Source: CAZWCX01 sp964632945 (lineage in GTDB: Bacteria > Planctomycetota > MHYJ01 > WSZJ01 > CAZWCX01). From it: a DNA stretch of 64,000 bases. Position 1 is the first letter of the stretch, and the number at the start of each line of letters is the position of its first letter. The position numbers and the translations under genes were made by a program. Below are positions 53,568 through 62,785 of this stretch, one piece after another. The stretch lies in NCBI GenBank assembly GCA_964632945.1, contig CAZWCX010000014.1, positions 1 to 64,000 of the forward strand, written 5' to 3'. The notes below the pieces were generated by a model. It ran no database searches and was not told the origin of the DNA. It saw nothing but the letters and a program-made list of their open reading frames with translations.

Positions 53568-56234
53568 TTACTTGGGCGGCTTCTGCGCGTTCCGCTCCGC
53601 CCGTTGCAGCAACTGCTCCACCGTCGGGCGGAGCGACCAGTCCGGCGGGGCGAGTTCGAGGGCGGCGCGATAGTCCTCTGCCGCGCCGGCCGGGTCCTGC
53701 AGTCCTTCCCGGACGCTGCCCCGGTTGACGAGGGCGAGGGGTTGCGCGGGATCGAGGCGGAGGGCGGAGTCGAGATCCGCGCGCGCGCCTTCGAGGTCGC
53801 CGGCTTCCAGCCGCAAGGCCGCCCGGTTCATGTGGCCGAGCGCAAAGTCCGGGCAGGCGCGGATGGCCGCATCGAAGTCGGCGCGGGCACCGTCCTTGTC
53901 GCCGCGCAGGTAGCGGGCCGAACCCCGGCTGGCCCATGCGTCGGCCATCGACGGTTCGAGTTCGATCGCGGCGGTCCAATCGCGAATGGCGCCCTCGAGG
54001 TCGCCGCCGGCCTGCCGCGCAAGTCCGCGGTTGAAGTGGATCGGCGCATGCCTGGGATCGAGCCGGACGGCCTCGGCGTAGTCCGCGAGCGCCTCCGGCA
54101 GCCGGCCTTCCGTCTGGTTCAAGAGGGCGCGGTTGGAGTAGGCGCGGGGGTCGTCCGCGTCGAGCCGGATCGCGATGTCCAGGTCGGTGCGCGCGCCCGA
54201 CCGGTCGCCCGCGCGCAGGCGGAACGTCCCGCGATTGACGTAGCCGTAGGGGCCTTGCGGGTCGAGCCGGACGGCCGCGTCGAAGTCCGCGCGGGCGCCT
54301 TCCGCGTCGCCGGTCGCGTTGCGCGCGATCCCGCGATTGATGTGGGCCAGCGCGGAGTCCGGGTCGATTTCCAGGGCGAGCGTCAGGTCGGAAACGGCGC
54401 GCGCCGGGTCCCCCCGCTGCAGGGCTTCGGCGCCGCGGTCGACCAGCGCGCGCGCGTACCGGGGCCGCGCCTGGAGGGCCTTCTCCCGCCACGCCGATCG
54501 TTCGGAGCCGGTGCACGCGAGGGACGCCCCCCAGGCGCACTCTTCGTCCCCCCGCTGCTCGTATCCCCGACGGAAAATCTCCAACGCGCGGGATTCCAGG
54601 CCCAGCGTCAGCGCCTGCAAACCGAGGGCCATGGCGCGCGCATTCTCGCCCTCTTCCTGGGTGCCGCGCCACTGCGTCGCCGCTGCGGAGGAATTCAGTT
54701 CGGTCAGGGCGGCCTCGCGCAGGCGCGCGGCCCGCTGCGCCTGCGCCGGTCCGCCCCGATCGGGCCCGTAAAGGAGGTCCACCGAGCGCTCGAGAAAGAG
54801 GCGGCCCAGCGACCGTCGCGCGGCCAGGCCCGACTCCGGACCCAATCGGTCGACGGCGAGCCTCAGGTCCGCCTCCGCGGCGGCAAATCGGCGCGTCTGG
54901 ATGTGCAGGCGCCCGCGCGACTCGTAGATCCACCCATAGTGAGGAGCGCGCGCAATCGCCTGTTCGTAGATCGCGAGGGCGGCGTGGAGCTTGTCGTGGT
55001 GGCGCGCGACGGGGATGTCGGTGCGGTAGAGGACGAGTTTCGCCTCCCGCCACAACCCCTCGGCCTGCAGCAGCAGTCGCTCCGCGTCCGCCTCCGCCTC
55101 CGTGCGCGCGAGGTTCGACCGGCCGCCGGCGGCGAGGGTGGTCGCGATGCCCAGGGCGACGGAGAGGAGAAGCGCACCCGCCAGCGCCAGAGACAGCGCG
55201 CGATTCCGGCCCGCCGCGCGACGCATGCGATACCACAAAGACGGCCGCTGCGCGGCGATCGGTTCCCCCGCGCGGAATCGTCGCAGGTCGTCCGCCAGTG
55301 CCGCCGCATCCCCGTAACGGAGGGCGGGCCGAAATTCCAGACACCGCAGACAGATCGTCTCCAGGTCGATCGGCAGGTCGGAATCGCGCTTGCGCGGCGC
55401 CACCAGGTTCCGGTGCGCAAAGGCATCGATCAACTGCGAGAGATGCTCCACGTCGTGCGGCACCACCCCCGTCATCGCCTCGTACAGAATGACCCCCAGC
55501 GCATACACGTCCGAGGCCGGCGTGGCGGGCCTCCCGTAGGCCTGCTCCGGGGCCATGTAGCGCGTCGTGCCGACGACATGACCGGAGGCGGTCAGCGTGT
55601 TGGCCGCATCGGCTCCCGTCAGGTGCTTGGCGAGGCCGAAATCCGTGACGAACGGGTTCCCCTTGCCGTCGAGCAAGATGTTTCCCGGTTTCAGGTCCCG
55701 ATGGACGATCCCCTGGGCGTGGGCCGCGGCGACCGCCTCCGCAACCGTCACCAGGATCGCCAGGTTCTCCTCCAGGCGGGATCGCGCGTCCGCGCCGAGC
55801 CGGTCCTCGAGCGTCTCCCCCTCGATCAGGTCCATCGTGAAGTAGTCGCGCCCTTCACACTCGCCGACCTCGTGGATCGCCACGACGTGCGGGTGCCGGA
55901 GACGCGCCGCGGCACGCGCCTCCCGGCGCAGCATGGCGATGTGCACCTCGTCGCTCGCGGACTCGGTGCGGAGCAGGCGTTTGAGCGCGACCTTGCGGCC
56001 GAGGTCGGGATCCCAGGCCTCGTAGACGATCCCCATCCCTCCCTTGCCCAGTTCGCGGAGGAGGTGATAGCGGCCGAAGCGGACCCCGACCTCCACGCGT
56101 GCCTCGCCTGCGGGGGCCACTTCGGAGGGGTAGGGGTAGGAACGCGTGTCCGCCTTCGCGCCCTGCGGCTCGGGTACGGCCATGTGCGTACCGCCGGTTG
56201 CATCGGCCTTCGGCGACGAGGAGGACTCGGCCAT
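53568..56234 (-). CDS. Membrane Ser/Thr protein kinase with long TPR tail
   Basis: An 888-residue Hanks-type kinase. Gly loop ELGKGGMGIVYEA, catalytic loop HRDLKPGNILL and DFGLAKHL are intact, with MAPEQAYGRPATPASDVYALG after them. One membrane helix lies at about 345-370 (LSLALAGALLLSVALGIATTLAA). The extracytoplasmic part holds at least ten TPRs (HINRGIARNATGDAEGARADFDAAVRLDP and similar). The ATG at 56234 has GAGG 5 bases upstream; Met at 56183 is a later alternative. TPR units probably bind proteins outside the membrane. No signal is known. Confidence 0.9.
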   Translation of the reverse strand: MAESSSSPKADATGGTHMAVPEPQGAKADTRSYPYPSEVAPAGEARVEVGVRFGRYHLLRELGKGGMGIVYEAWDPDLGRKVALKRLLRTESASDEVHIAMLRREARAAARLRHPHVVAIHEVGECEGRDYFTMDLIEGETLEDRLGADARSRLEENLAILVTVAEAVAAAHAQGIVHRDLKPGNILLDGKGNPFVTDFGLAKHLTGADAANTLTASGHVVGTTRYMAPEQAYGRPATPASDVYALGVILYEAMTGVVPHDVEHLSQLIDAFAHRNLVAPRKRDSDLPIDLETICLRCLEFRPALRYGDAAALADDLRRFRAGEPIAAQRPSLWYRMRRAAGRNRALSLALAGALLLSVALGIATTLAAGGRSNLARTEAEADAERLLLQAEGLWREAKLVLYRTDIPVARHHDKLHAALAIYEQAIARAPHYGWIYESRGRLHIQTRRFAAAEADLRLAVDRLGPESGLAARRSLGRLFLERSVDLLYGPDRGGPAQAQRAARLREAALTELNSSAAATQWRGTQEEGENARAMALGLQALTLGLESRALEIFRRGYEQRGDEECAWGASLACTGSERSAWREKALQARPRYARALVDRGAEALQRGDPARAVSDLTLALEIDPDSALAHINRGIARNATGDAEGARADFDAAVRLDPQGPYGYVNRGTFRLRAGDRSGARTDLDIAIRLDADDPRAYSNRALLNQTEGRLPEALADYAEAVRLDPRHAPIHFNRGLARQAGGDLEGAIRDWTAAIELEPSMADAWASRGSARYLRGDKDGARADFDAAIRACPDFALGHMNRAALRLEAGDLEGARADLDSALRLDPAQPLALVNRGSVREGLQDPAGAAEDYRAALELAPPDWSLRPTVEQLLQRAERNAQKPPK

Positions 56235-56500
56235 CAGTTCCTCGGAGACGCAGCGGGGAGTCGGCGGGGGCGAAATACGCGCCCCCGATCGCCGGACGGG
56301 AGTCCCGGTCCGCCGAATGTACCACGGGGCGTCCCGCCGTTCCATCCCGGCCCCGCCGCCTTCGATTCCGTGGACGCCCGGCCGGTCGCGCGATCCTCGT
56401 CCCCCGCAGCGGCGGATCTTCGGGACCCCACGCGGGCGGAACCGCGCACCGGCGGCCGCGGCCTCCCTCCTTCCGCCGTCGACCGATCGGCGCGACCGTA

Positions 56501-56661
56501 GTGGGTCTTCAATCTTGAGATCCTAGGTTCGGCCGAGGCGATTTTCGCGCCCGGCGAGGCGCGCGGAGGAGGCGATGCCCCGTGCATCGCCGACGACGAG
56601 CAACGAAGCCCGGCGCGAAAAGCGACCGGACCAACCTGGGAAATCAAGGTTGAAGTCCCAC
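56501..56661. repeat. 161-bp imperfect palindromic repeat (complete copy)
   Basis: The arms (about 56501-56557 and 56605-56661) are inverted copies with scattered mismatches: both begin GTGGG-CTTCAA-CTTGA and reach TTTTCGCGCC. The centre forms its own hairpin, GGCGATGC/GCATCGCC. The left half recurs at 58026-58125. It begins at the stop codon of the SRPBCC gene, so it may also terminate transcription. Size and structure suit a MITE- or REP-like element. The rest of the gap (56235-56500) shows nothing further. Confidence 0.75.
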
Positions 56662-57149
56662 TAGGCGATCCGGTCGGACGCGCGCCCTGGGGCCGAAAGA
56701 CCCAGGATGGCGGCGATGCTCCGCTCGCGATGGTCGAAGATCCGATCCAGCGTCCGTCGCACGAGCAGGGCATTCGCGCACCAACCCACGGGAGGGAACG
56801 CCACCCGGTACTCCACGAGGTCCCGGATCTGCGTGCCTCCGGGGACCTCCTGGAACTCGTGGAGATGCTCCCAGGATCGGTACGGCCCCCGCTCCTGCAC
56901 GTCGACGAAACCGAACAGCGGGAGGTACGACCGGATCCGGGAACGCCACCGAAACGGGACGCCGAACAGCCGGAGACGATAGTCGATTTGCGTCCCTTCC
57001 GCGATCCGGAGGGGCGTGGGGGTGAGGATGTGGAAATCCAGAAACGCCGGAGTGATTCGCTCCAGGTTCCTCGGTTCCGCGAAGAATGCGAAGACTTCCT
57101 CCCGCGGCCGCGGAACCGTCTGCAGTCGTTCGAGCATGTGCGGCTTCAT
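56661..57149 (-). CDS. SRPBCC-family ligand-binding protein
   Basis: A 162-residue protein of the START/SRPBCC (Bet v1-like) fold. Sequence typical of the polyketide cyclase/CoQ10-binding-like group: LERLQTVPRPREEVFAFFAEPRNLERITP, LRLFGVPFRWRSRI, ERGPYRSWEHLHEFQEVPGGTQIRDLVEYRVAFPP. GGGAGGG lies 9 bases upstream of the ATG at 57149. It is 31 bases after the DUF1326-like gene and probably co-transcribed. A small hydrophobic ligand is likely, identity unknown. Its stop codon abuts the hairpin repeat. Confidence 0.85.
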   Translation of the reverse strand: MKPHMLERLQTVPRPREEVFAFFAEPRNLERITPAFLDFHILTPTPLRIAEGTQIDYRLRLFGVPFRWRSRIRSYLPLFGFVDVQERGPYRSWEHLHEFQEVPGGTQIRDLVEYRVAFPPVGWCANALLVRRTLDRIFDHRERSIAAILGLSAPGRASDRIA

Positions 57150-57180
57150 CGCGCGCTGCCCTCCCGGGGACGGAACCCTC

Positions 57181-57864
57181 TTACTGCTTGCCCTGTTCCA
57201 TGACTCCGGAGGACTCGATGCGGATCGTGAATCCGTTTCGCCCCTCGAACGCGTAGTCGAGGCCGAATCCGCGATAGCGGTGAACCGAGCGCGCAAGGTG
57301 GAATCCGTCGTTCTTCTGCGCACCCCAGTAGGTCAGGTTCTCGATGACCGTTTGACTTCCCCGCTTGTCGCGAGCGGGGGTCAGCGTGATCTCCGCAACA
57401 TCGCCGAGTCGGGCGGTCGCGGACGTGTCGGTCTGCTCCCAGGTGATCGGTTCTTCCGCGGTCTCGAACCGGTCCCAGCGAACCGGGAAGATTCGGTCCA
57501 CCAGGAAGCGGACCGCCTTCCGCTGTTCGGCGGTGACGCTCGGATCCACGGTGAGGATCATCTCCTTCATCTTTCCCGCGGAGAAGTCCCCGCCGAGGTC
57601 GCCGGAGAGCCAGAAGCGCGCACCGTCGAGGTTGACGTCCCCGACGTGCCCCGTGGAAACCCGGAATGCAGAGTTGAAACGGCACATTTCGCCGCCCTCG
57701 GGCTGATCCCGAAAGTAGCAGCAACACATGAGATGGCAGGAGCACGCCTCGATGATGTCGGCCTTGAGGCCCCAGGTCTGCGGGCTCTCCTCCTGCGCGC
57801 GGGCAATGCCGGCGCCCATCCAGAGCACGGCCGCCAGCGCGGCCGTCACGATCACGTGTCTCAT
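57181..57864 (-). CDS. Exported DUF1326-like cysteine-rich protein
   Basis: A 227-residue protein with a signal peptide (residues 1-23, ending ARAQE). After TWGLKADIIEACSCHLMCCCYF comes a Cys cluster (CSC, CCC) characteristic of DUF1326 proteins, with a further Cys in GEMCRFN. The body has alternating strands (FWLSGDLGGDFSAGKMKEMILTVD, EITLTPARDKRGSQTVIENLTYWG). GGAGG precedes the ATG at 57864. The Cys cluster could bind metal or be disulphide-linked. Most DUF1326 proteins lack an export signal, so this is a secreted variant. Function unknown. Confidence 0.75.
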   Translation of the reverse strand: MRHVIVTAALAAVLWMGAGIARAQEESPQTWGLKADIIEACSCHLMCCCYFRDQPEGGEMCRFNSAFRVSTGHVGDVNLDGARFWLSGDLGGDFSAGKMKEMILTVDPSVTAEQRKAVRFLVDRIFPVRWDRFETAEEPITWEQTDTSATARLGDVAEITLTPARDKRGSQTVIENLTYWGAQKNDGFHLARSVHRYRGFGLDYAFEGRNGFTIRIESSGVMEQGKQ

Positions 57865-58025
57865 GACGCAATCCTCCATAGGGGAGAAACGGATCGCGCA
57901 CATCCTGTGCCGGACGAACGCGGGCCTGCAACCCGCGCGCCAGGCCGGTTCGGAGGGGAACGGGGAGCGGGACGCGTCACCGCGTTGAAACGGAGGCGAC
58001 TCGCGGGTGCGACAGGGGGAGGCTC

Positions 58026-58125
58026 GTGGGCCTTCAATCTTGAGATTCCGGGTTCGGCCGAGGCGATTCTCGCGCCCGGCGGGGCGCGAGGAGGGGGCGA
58101 TGCCCCGGTGCGGCGCGGACGACGA
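58026..58125. repeat. Half copy of the palindromic repeat, cut at the intron
   Basis: These 100 bases match 56501-56600 closely (GTGGG-CTTCAATCTTGAGAT then GGTTCGGCCGAGGCGATT) and stop matching after GACGACGA at 58125. The missing right arm begins exactly where the group II intron starts. A small hairpin GGGGC-GAT-GCCCC lies 20 bases before the junction. Confidence 0.75.
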
Positions 58126-58847
58126 TTGTGACTGGCATGGTCACTCGACTGGAGGTGAGAACATGACCTGACGTGCGTCCTGGACGTTTGCGAATCCTAC
58201 CCCGGGGCCCTGACGGAGGGAACCCGACACCCAGGAGGCAAGGGAGTTGCTCCGAATTGACAGAGTTTGCGCGGCAGCGCGAGAGCGTCGCCAAGCGGCC
58301 CGCGAGGGGACGTTCGGTAGAAGCCGTTGGTGCGTGACCGTCCAAACGAGAGTGAAGCGCCGTGAGGCGTCCATGGCGGGTGGGTCGGCGCGCAGCGACG
58401 AAGCCCGGTATCCGTCGGTGCCATGGGCGTATCGGCGAGAGGATGGGCACGAAGTCAGTTGGTATTACCCAGCGAGATCCGTTGGCTTCCGTGTTCATGG
58501 TAGGCCGCAGGACCCAACAGACGAAAGCCCATGACCCAACGGAAGTCAGAGGATCGCCAAGTACCACAAGACCGGCGTGAGCCGGCCGAAACCCGGGGTG
58601 TCGAGAACCTCGGGGGAGGGAAGGCGGTCCCGGTCGAGGAAGTCCTCATCGGTCGCGCCGCTTCCGAACGGCCCACAGGGCCGTTCTCGCGGCTTGCCAC
58701 CCGCAGCTCTGGCTGCGGTTCGCGACAGCCGAAAGCAGGCGGCCTGTCCGCAAGCCCGAAGGCGTGGGCGTTCCGGACCGATCCGGTTCCCCCGCGTCGA
58801 AGGTGCCGAAGGCGACCGGCAAGCCAAGCCAGACGGGTCCCGCGCGA

Positions 58848-59213
58848 ATGGAACAGGTGATGGAGCAATGGGAGGTTGCGTTTTCACACGCCGCGGCGAA
58901 CCGAGGAGCGCCCGGCCCGGATCGGCAGACGATCGACGAGGTGCGCAAGCACGTGCCGCGCCGGCTGGCCGAACTCGGACCGGCTCTGCTGGCGGGAACC
59001 TATCGGCCCGGAGACATCCGGCGCGTGTGGATCCCCAAGAGCGGGGGCGGCCAGAGGGGCCTGGGCACTCCGATCGTGCTGGATCGGGGACTCCGCAACG
59101 CGTACTTCGCCGAACGGGGGCTCGAGTCGCTGCGGGAGCGGTTCATGGCGATCTGGGTGGATCTTTGCGTCCCGGTGCAGCTGACGCTGCTCTGGGACAC
59201 CGAGAGGTCGTGA
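58848..59213 (+). pseudogene. Truncated group II intron reverse transcriptase/maturase
   Basis: 121 residues remain. The N-terminal part is clear: WEVAFSHAAANRGAPGPDRQTIDEV, then LLAGTYRPGDIRRVWIPKSGGG and GTPIVLDRGLRNA, which are RT blocks 0 and 1 of intron-encoded proteins. After LESLRERFMAIW the sequence no longer matches and stops at 59213. The YADD palm, thumb and maturase domains are missing, and the intron 3' structure follows within 40 bases, so an internal deletion of about 900 bases is inferred. Not functional. Confidence 0.8.
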
Positions 59214-59248
59214 ACCGGCCGGCGCCGGGGGGTCGCAACCCGGCGTCT

Positions 59249-59284
59249 CGAAGATCCGTATGTGAACAGCACAAGTACGGTTCT
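59249..59284 (+). other. Group II intron domain V-like hairpin
   Basis: CCGTA (59256-59260) pairs with TACGG (59276-59280), with an inner TGTG/CACA helix and an AACA loop. The flank GGTTCTGTGGGAGG is typical. The base triad AGC (or CGC in class C) expected at the 5' strand reads GAT here, so catalysis is probably lost. Confidence 0.55.
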
Positions 59285-59322
59285 GTGGGAGGCGCCCGGG
59301 GAGACCCAGGCGTGTACCCGAT

Positions 59323-59626
59323 GGGCGACCATTCGACGCGGGGCCCTCGCCGGGTCGGGGCGGTGGGCGCCGGACGGCGCCGAGCCGCCGGCGGGAAGGC
59401 GTCGATCGCCACCGCAGCGCCGTTGCGGGCTGCGCGTCGGCCCCGCCTGCGTTTTCCGATCCAGCCCGCTCCTGCGTTCGGCCCCCGCGGGCCCTGAGTC
59501 AGGGGTCCCGTCCGGCGCGCCGAGCCGGAGCACGGCGCCGCAGGCACAGCGCGCGCCTATGCCCGCCAGCGCATCCAATGCCCGGCCTGTCTTGCCATAT
59601 GCGCGGCAGGTGAACGGGATGGGCAT
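59323..59626 (-). pseudogene. Zinc-ribbon gene fragment cut by the intron
   Basis: An ATG at 59626 with GGGAG 6 bases upstream opens MPIPFTCRAYGKTG, then ALAGIGARCACGAVLRL. This matches the N-terminal zinc ribbon of many planctomycete proteins (IPFTC-CGK...LAG...RC-CGAVL), but the first CxC knuckle has only one Cys. The frame then becomes low-complexity and runs into the intron 3' end. The rest of the gene is absent on the far side. A decayed remnant, not certain to have been expressed. Confidence 0.5.
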
Positions 59627-59880
59627 GGGTGACTCCCGGCGTCGCCGCTGGATCAATGGAGAGGACCCGTAGAGTGTGATACGAATGTCGGACCACCCGG
59701 CGCGTTACCGAATGCCCGGATCGAATCTCGCTTCCCGCGGTTCGGGCGAGGGTCGTCGAGACAAGCGCATTCCCAGGTGGGGACGAGAAGCAACCGCCTC
59801 TCCGGTGCGAGAGTTCCTCTGCGAGAGTTGCGCCGGAGACCTCCGGAACCCGGCTCCATACCGGCCGACCCCGCTCCGCC
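59627..59880. other. Intergenic stretch
   Basis: These 254 bases lie between the zinc-ribbon remnant and the 3' end of the secreted hypothetical gene. Open frames on both strands lack family resemblance. No promoter or hairpin of note was seen. Confidence 0.4.
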
Positions 59881-61617
59881 TTACTCTTCTTCCCACCGGA
59901 TCGTGACCGTGTACGCTCTTTGCGCCCCCTCCGGCAGATCGAACGACCCGACCTTGAAGCGGATCGGGTCCCCGGCTTCCGCCGCCGTCCACTTGAAGGC
60001 CAGCGGCGATCGGCCGTCCCGACGCTGCGCTGGATCGCTCGCAAGCAGCGTCATGGTCCCCGGTCCCTCCCATTCCAGCCGGATCGTGTGCCGGCCGGGA
60101 CGGTGCGGGACGAACTCAAGGTGGTCCCGATGTCCGCCGCGCAGGACGCGTTCGGCCGTCCCTGCGGAGAGGACGGCGTACTCCCGCCAGCGCAGGTCCT
60201 CGTGCGGCAATTGGATCAGAGCGTCGCAGAGATTGAGCAGGAGCGCCACTCCCTCCGGCGTCATCGACTCCACCGGCGTGTCCGCGCCCCACAGGGTGAA
60301 GTTCCCCTGCCGGGCGACGAGCCAGTGATGACCGTCGGACCGTTCCCGGCCGATGCCGATCGTGCCGTGGGGGAACGCGCCATGGTCATAGATGCCGACA
60401 TGATCGCGCTCCCCCGGTCCGCGTTCGATCGTCACCCAGGCGTCGCCCGCGGCGTCCCGCCTCACCGCGATGGGGGACGGTTCGAGCAGCAAGCGGCGGA
60501 AGGGTCCGTTCTCGAGGTTGCGCGGGAGGGCCACCTCCTTGGGCAATCGACGACCATGCCAGCCGTTTGGGTTGCCGACGAGCAGGTCGCCCTGACCCAA
60601 GATCTCGGCTCCCGACTCCCCCATGGCGAGGACCCGGCGTCCGCGCAGGCGGCCGAACAACGGCTCCCCCGAGCGTGACCAAGGCACGGACCGCTCCTCG
60701 GAGGCGGGGGGGATGAGAACGAGGTCCGCCTCCGGCACCGGCACCTCGTCGAACAGCCTCGCGGCATCCGCCACGGTCACGGTGAAGCCGGTTTCGCGCA
60801 GGAGGTCGCCCAGGAGGCCGCCTTCGCCCGGGTCGAGGAGGAGGAGCAGGATGGAGCCTTCGCTCGACCGTGTCCGCTCCAGGATCGTCGCTGCCGCGGC
60901 GGTCTCCGCGGCGGCCGTCGGGCTCGGCCTCTCGGAGGCGGGTCCCGGGATGCGATAGCGGACCACGTTGCTGATTCGCTTCCGACTTCCGGGCGCGCCC
61001 GCCTCGAGCCAGATCGCGTAGGACCCCGGATCCTCTACCCAGTGCCGATGCTGGGTTTCTCCACGGGCATTCCGTCGCAGAACGATCGTGCCTTCGGCCT
61101 CGACCACCCAGCAGAGACCCATCGACAACTCGTCCGGGATGCCCGGGCGCTGGACGACCCGTTCCGAATCGATCCACACCCGAACGGGCGGCGGCGTTGC
61201 TTCGGGGGCCTCGGTCTCGTCGGGGACGTCGAATCCGGGAGCAAGTCCTTCCGATTCGCCCCGCACGCGGAAGTGGATCACGTTGCTCACGACCCGGTAG
61301 GCGCCGTCCCGGAATGCGGTCAGGTACACCGCATGCACCCCCGGGACGCGCCCCAGGGGATATTGGAGCTCCTCGTCGGCGACGCGCTGAAGGGCGACGA
61401 CGCCGTTGCGAACGAAGTTCCAGGTCAGGGCTTTCCGCGCGGGATCCACGACGGCCGTGCGATGGACGACGTAGTCGGAGTCGATCCACAACTCCAACTC
61501 GGCCGGTGTCGCGTCGGCCTCCACCTGCCCCCAGACGCGGAAGCAGGCTGCGGGCGCCACCAGGACGAGGAGGAGGAACGCACGGATCGCGGCACGGTTG
61601 CAGGGAAGGAGACTCAT
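59881..61617 (-). CDS. Exported protein of unknown function with repeated beta domains
   Basis: A 578-residue protein with a signal peptide (about 1-30). Two similar Ig-like beta units follow: LELWIDSDYVVHRTAVVDPARKALTWNF to SNVIHFRV, and VRVWIDSERVVQRPGIPDELSMGLCW to SNVVRYRI, each about 90 residues. The middle (about 225-460) is alpha/beta and resembles a glutamine amidotransferase-like fold (ILLLLLDPGEGGLLGDLLRETGFTV, ADLVLIPPASE, RRVLAMGESGAEILGQ). A C-terminal beta-sandwich (RHTIRLEWEGPGTMTLLASD) ends it. GGGAG precedes the ATG at 61617. I do not recognise a named family. The GATase-like core lacks an obvious Cys nucleophile. Confidence 0.68.
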   Translation of the reverse strand: MSLLPCNRAAIRAFLLLVLVAPAACFRVWGQVEADATPAELELWIDSDYVVHRTAVVDPARKALTWNFVRNGVVALQRVADEELQYPLGRVPGVHAVYLTAFRDGAYRVVSNVIHFRVRGESEGLAPGFDVPDETEAPEATPPPVRVWIDSERVVQRPGIPDELSMGLCWVVEAEGTIVLRRNARGETQHRHWVEDPGSYAIWLEAGAPGSRKRISNVVRYRIPGPASERPSPTAAAETAAAATILERTRSSEGSILLLLLDPGEGGLLGDLLRETGFTVTVADAARLFDEVPVPEADLVLIPPASEERSVPWSRSGEPLFGRLRGRRVLAMGESGAEILGQGDLLVGNPNGWHGRRLPKEVALPRNLENGPFRRLLLEPSPIAVRRDAAGDAWVTIERGPGERDHVGIYDHGAFPHGTIGIGRERSDGHHWLVARQGNFTLWGADTPVESMTPEGVALLLNLCDALIQLPHEDLRWREYAVLSAGTAERVLRGGHRDHLEFVPHRPGRHTIRLEWEGPGTMTLLASDPAQRRDGRSPLAFKWTAAEAGDPIRFKVGSFDLPEGAQRAYTVTIRWEEE

Positions 61618-61709
61618 GACGTCGCTCCCGGGAAAAGGGGGGGCAGTGCGTCGGTTGCCGGTACGCGTGAAAGGACCAGGAGGAGCCACGTTTCCAGCGC
61701 ATGGCGCCC

Positions 61710-62501
61710 TCACCGGGTATCGGAAAAAAGATCGATCGCTTCCCTGAGCTGGTTGGGCACGAGCGGCCGGTTCAGCCAGTGACCTTCGGATTCTTCGGCC
61801 GCGGCCAGGAAGCTGGCCCGGACGAATTTGTAGCGCTCCTTGACCACACCGTCTTCCTCGACCTTGAGGTACAGACCCTCCATGTCGGCGCTGGGGTCGG
61901 TCTCCTTGAAGACGCGCTCGACCGAAGTCCTCCTCTCCTGGCAGATCTGCGTCAGACGGTCCCAGTGACGATCGCTGATGAAGTGCGAGCGGCCGACCAG
62001 CCGGGTCAGCTCCTTCTGCGACTCGAGCGTGCCGGAGAAGAGCACGCGCACGGGGACGATCGGCAAGCCCTCGAGGAGAGCCGCTCGCCGCGGGGTGTCC
62101 AGGAACTGTCCCTCCTGCCGGTCGAAGACGTCGAACTCCAGCCAGTAATGAGGAAGCAGATCGTAGAACACCGTGTGCTTGGCGTAGAGCCACTCCCCAT
62201 AAGCAAGGAAGCGGGAGCCCAGCACGGAGCGCAGGCAGTCGGCGTGGGTGCCGGCCCACTGCTTGAAAAGGTGAAAGTGCCTTTCGCGACGACCGCCGGT
62301 CAGGAAGCGGCCGCGGCTCTGAAGCAGCAGGCTGCCATCGTCGTCGAAGCGGATCCCGGAGTTGGCCCCGTCCATCTTCTCCTCGACGACGACGGGGCGC
62401 CCGGCAATGACATCGAACGGGACGCTCTCCAGGTCCTCGTCCCCGGCTTGGTGGCGGGACCCCTGGATGTGCGGCGTCCGCGGATACTTGAGAATGTCCA
62501 T
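61710..62501 (-). CDS. RNA ligase (T4 Rnl2/DRB0094-like nucleotidyltransferase)
   Basis: A 263-residue ATP-dependent RNA ligase-family protein. Motif I is EKMDGAN with the adenylated Lys42. Motif III is YGEWLYAKH, motif IV EGLYLKVEED and motif V ERYKFVR. The N-terminus (MDILKYPRTPHIQGSR) is typical of the bacterial RNA-repair group. Sealing of broken RNA is the expected role. The minus-strand neighbour upstream is a phosphatase-like gene, not the polynucleotide kinase often paired with such ligases. The start is the only Met in a sensible place. Confidence 0.87.
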   Translation of the reverse strand: MDILKYPRTPHIQGSRHQAGDEDLESVPFDVIAGRPVVVEEKMDGANSGIRFDDDGSLLLQSRGRFLTGGRRERHFHLFKQWAGTHADCLRSVLGSRFLAYGEWLYAKHTVFYDLLPHYWLEFDVFDRQEGQFLDTPRRAALLEGLPIVPVRVLFSGTLESQKELTRLVGRSHFISDRHWDRLTQICQERRTSVERVFKETDPSADMEGLYLKVEEDGVVKERYKFVRASFLAAAEESEGHWLNRPLVPNQLREAIDLFSDTR

Positions 62502-62785
62502 GGCGAGCCCCCGTGCGAGGAGGTCGATCCTGGATGCGGTCCATCCTACCGCATTTCACACCCGGGACGCTCCACAGCGCGGCCGGGGCCGCAAACGAGT
62601 GCAGGGAAGGGGGGGGCGAGATGAGACCCTGGCCCAACGTCCACGCGTGGCCGCGCCGCTTCGTTCACCGGGGCGGTTCCGCCCCTCCGCACGACACGAT
62701 TCGCACGGACGAATGGACATCGGTCGTCGGGTCCATCGCGGCGGTTGCGCGGTCTGCGAGCTTCGTTCCCCGCTCACGGCCGTCC

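Larger units (their letters stand above)
58126..59322 (+). mobile_element. Degenerate group IIC intron, internally deleted
   Basis: The 5' end TTGTGACTGGCATGG resembles group IIC starts such as GUGUGCCCGGCAUGG. The next 600 bases contain domain I-like runs (GAAGCCCGGTATC, GAAGTCAGAGGATCGCC then AGTACCAC). A truncated reverse transcriptase follows, then a domain V-like hairpin (59249-59284), and a 3' end reading TACCCGAT at 59315-59322. The total is about 1.2 kb, short because most of the reverse transcriptase is gone. Group IIC introns insert next to terminator-like hairpins, and this one abuts a hairpin repeat. Probably immobile. Confidence 0.75.

Noticed and set aside
58140..58760. Small protein genes in the intron 5' region
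   Set aside because: The sequence matches group II intron domain I features; the open frames are fortuitous.
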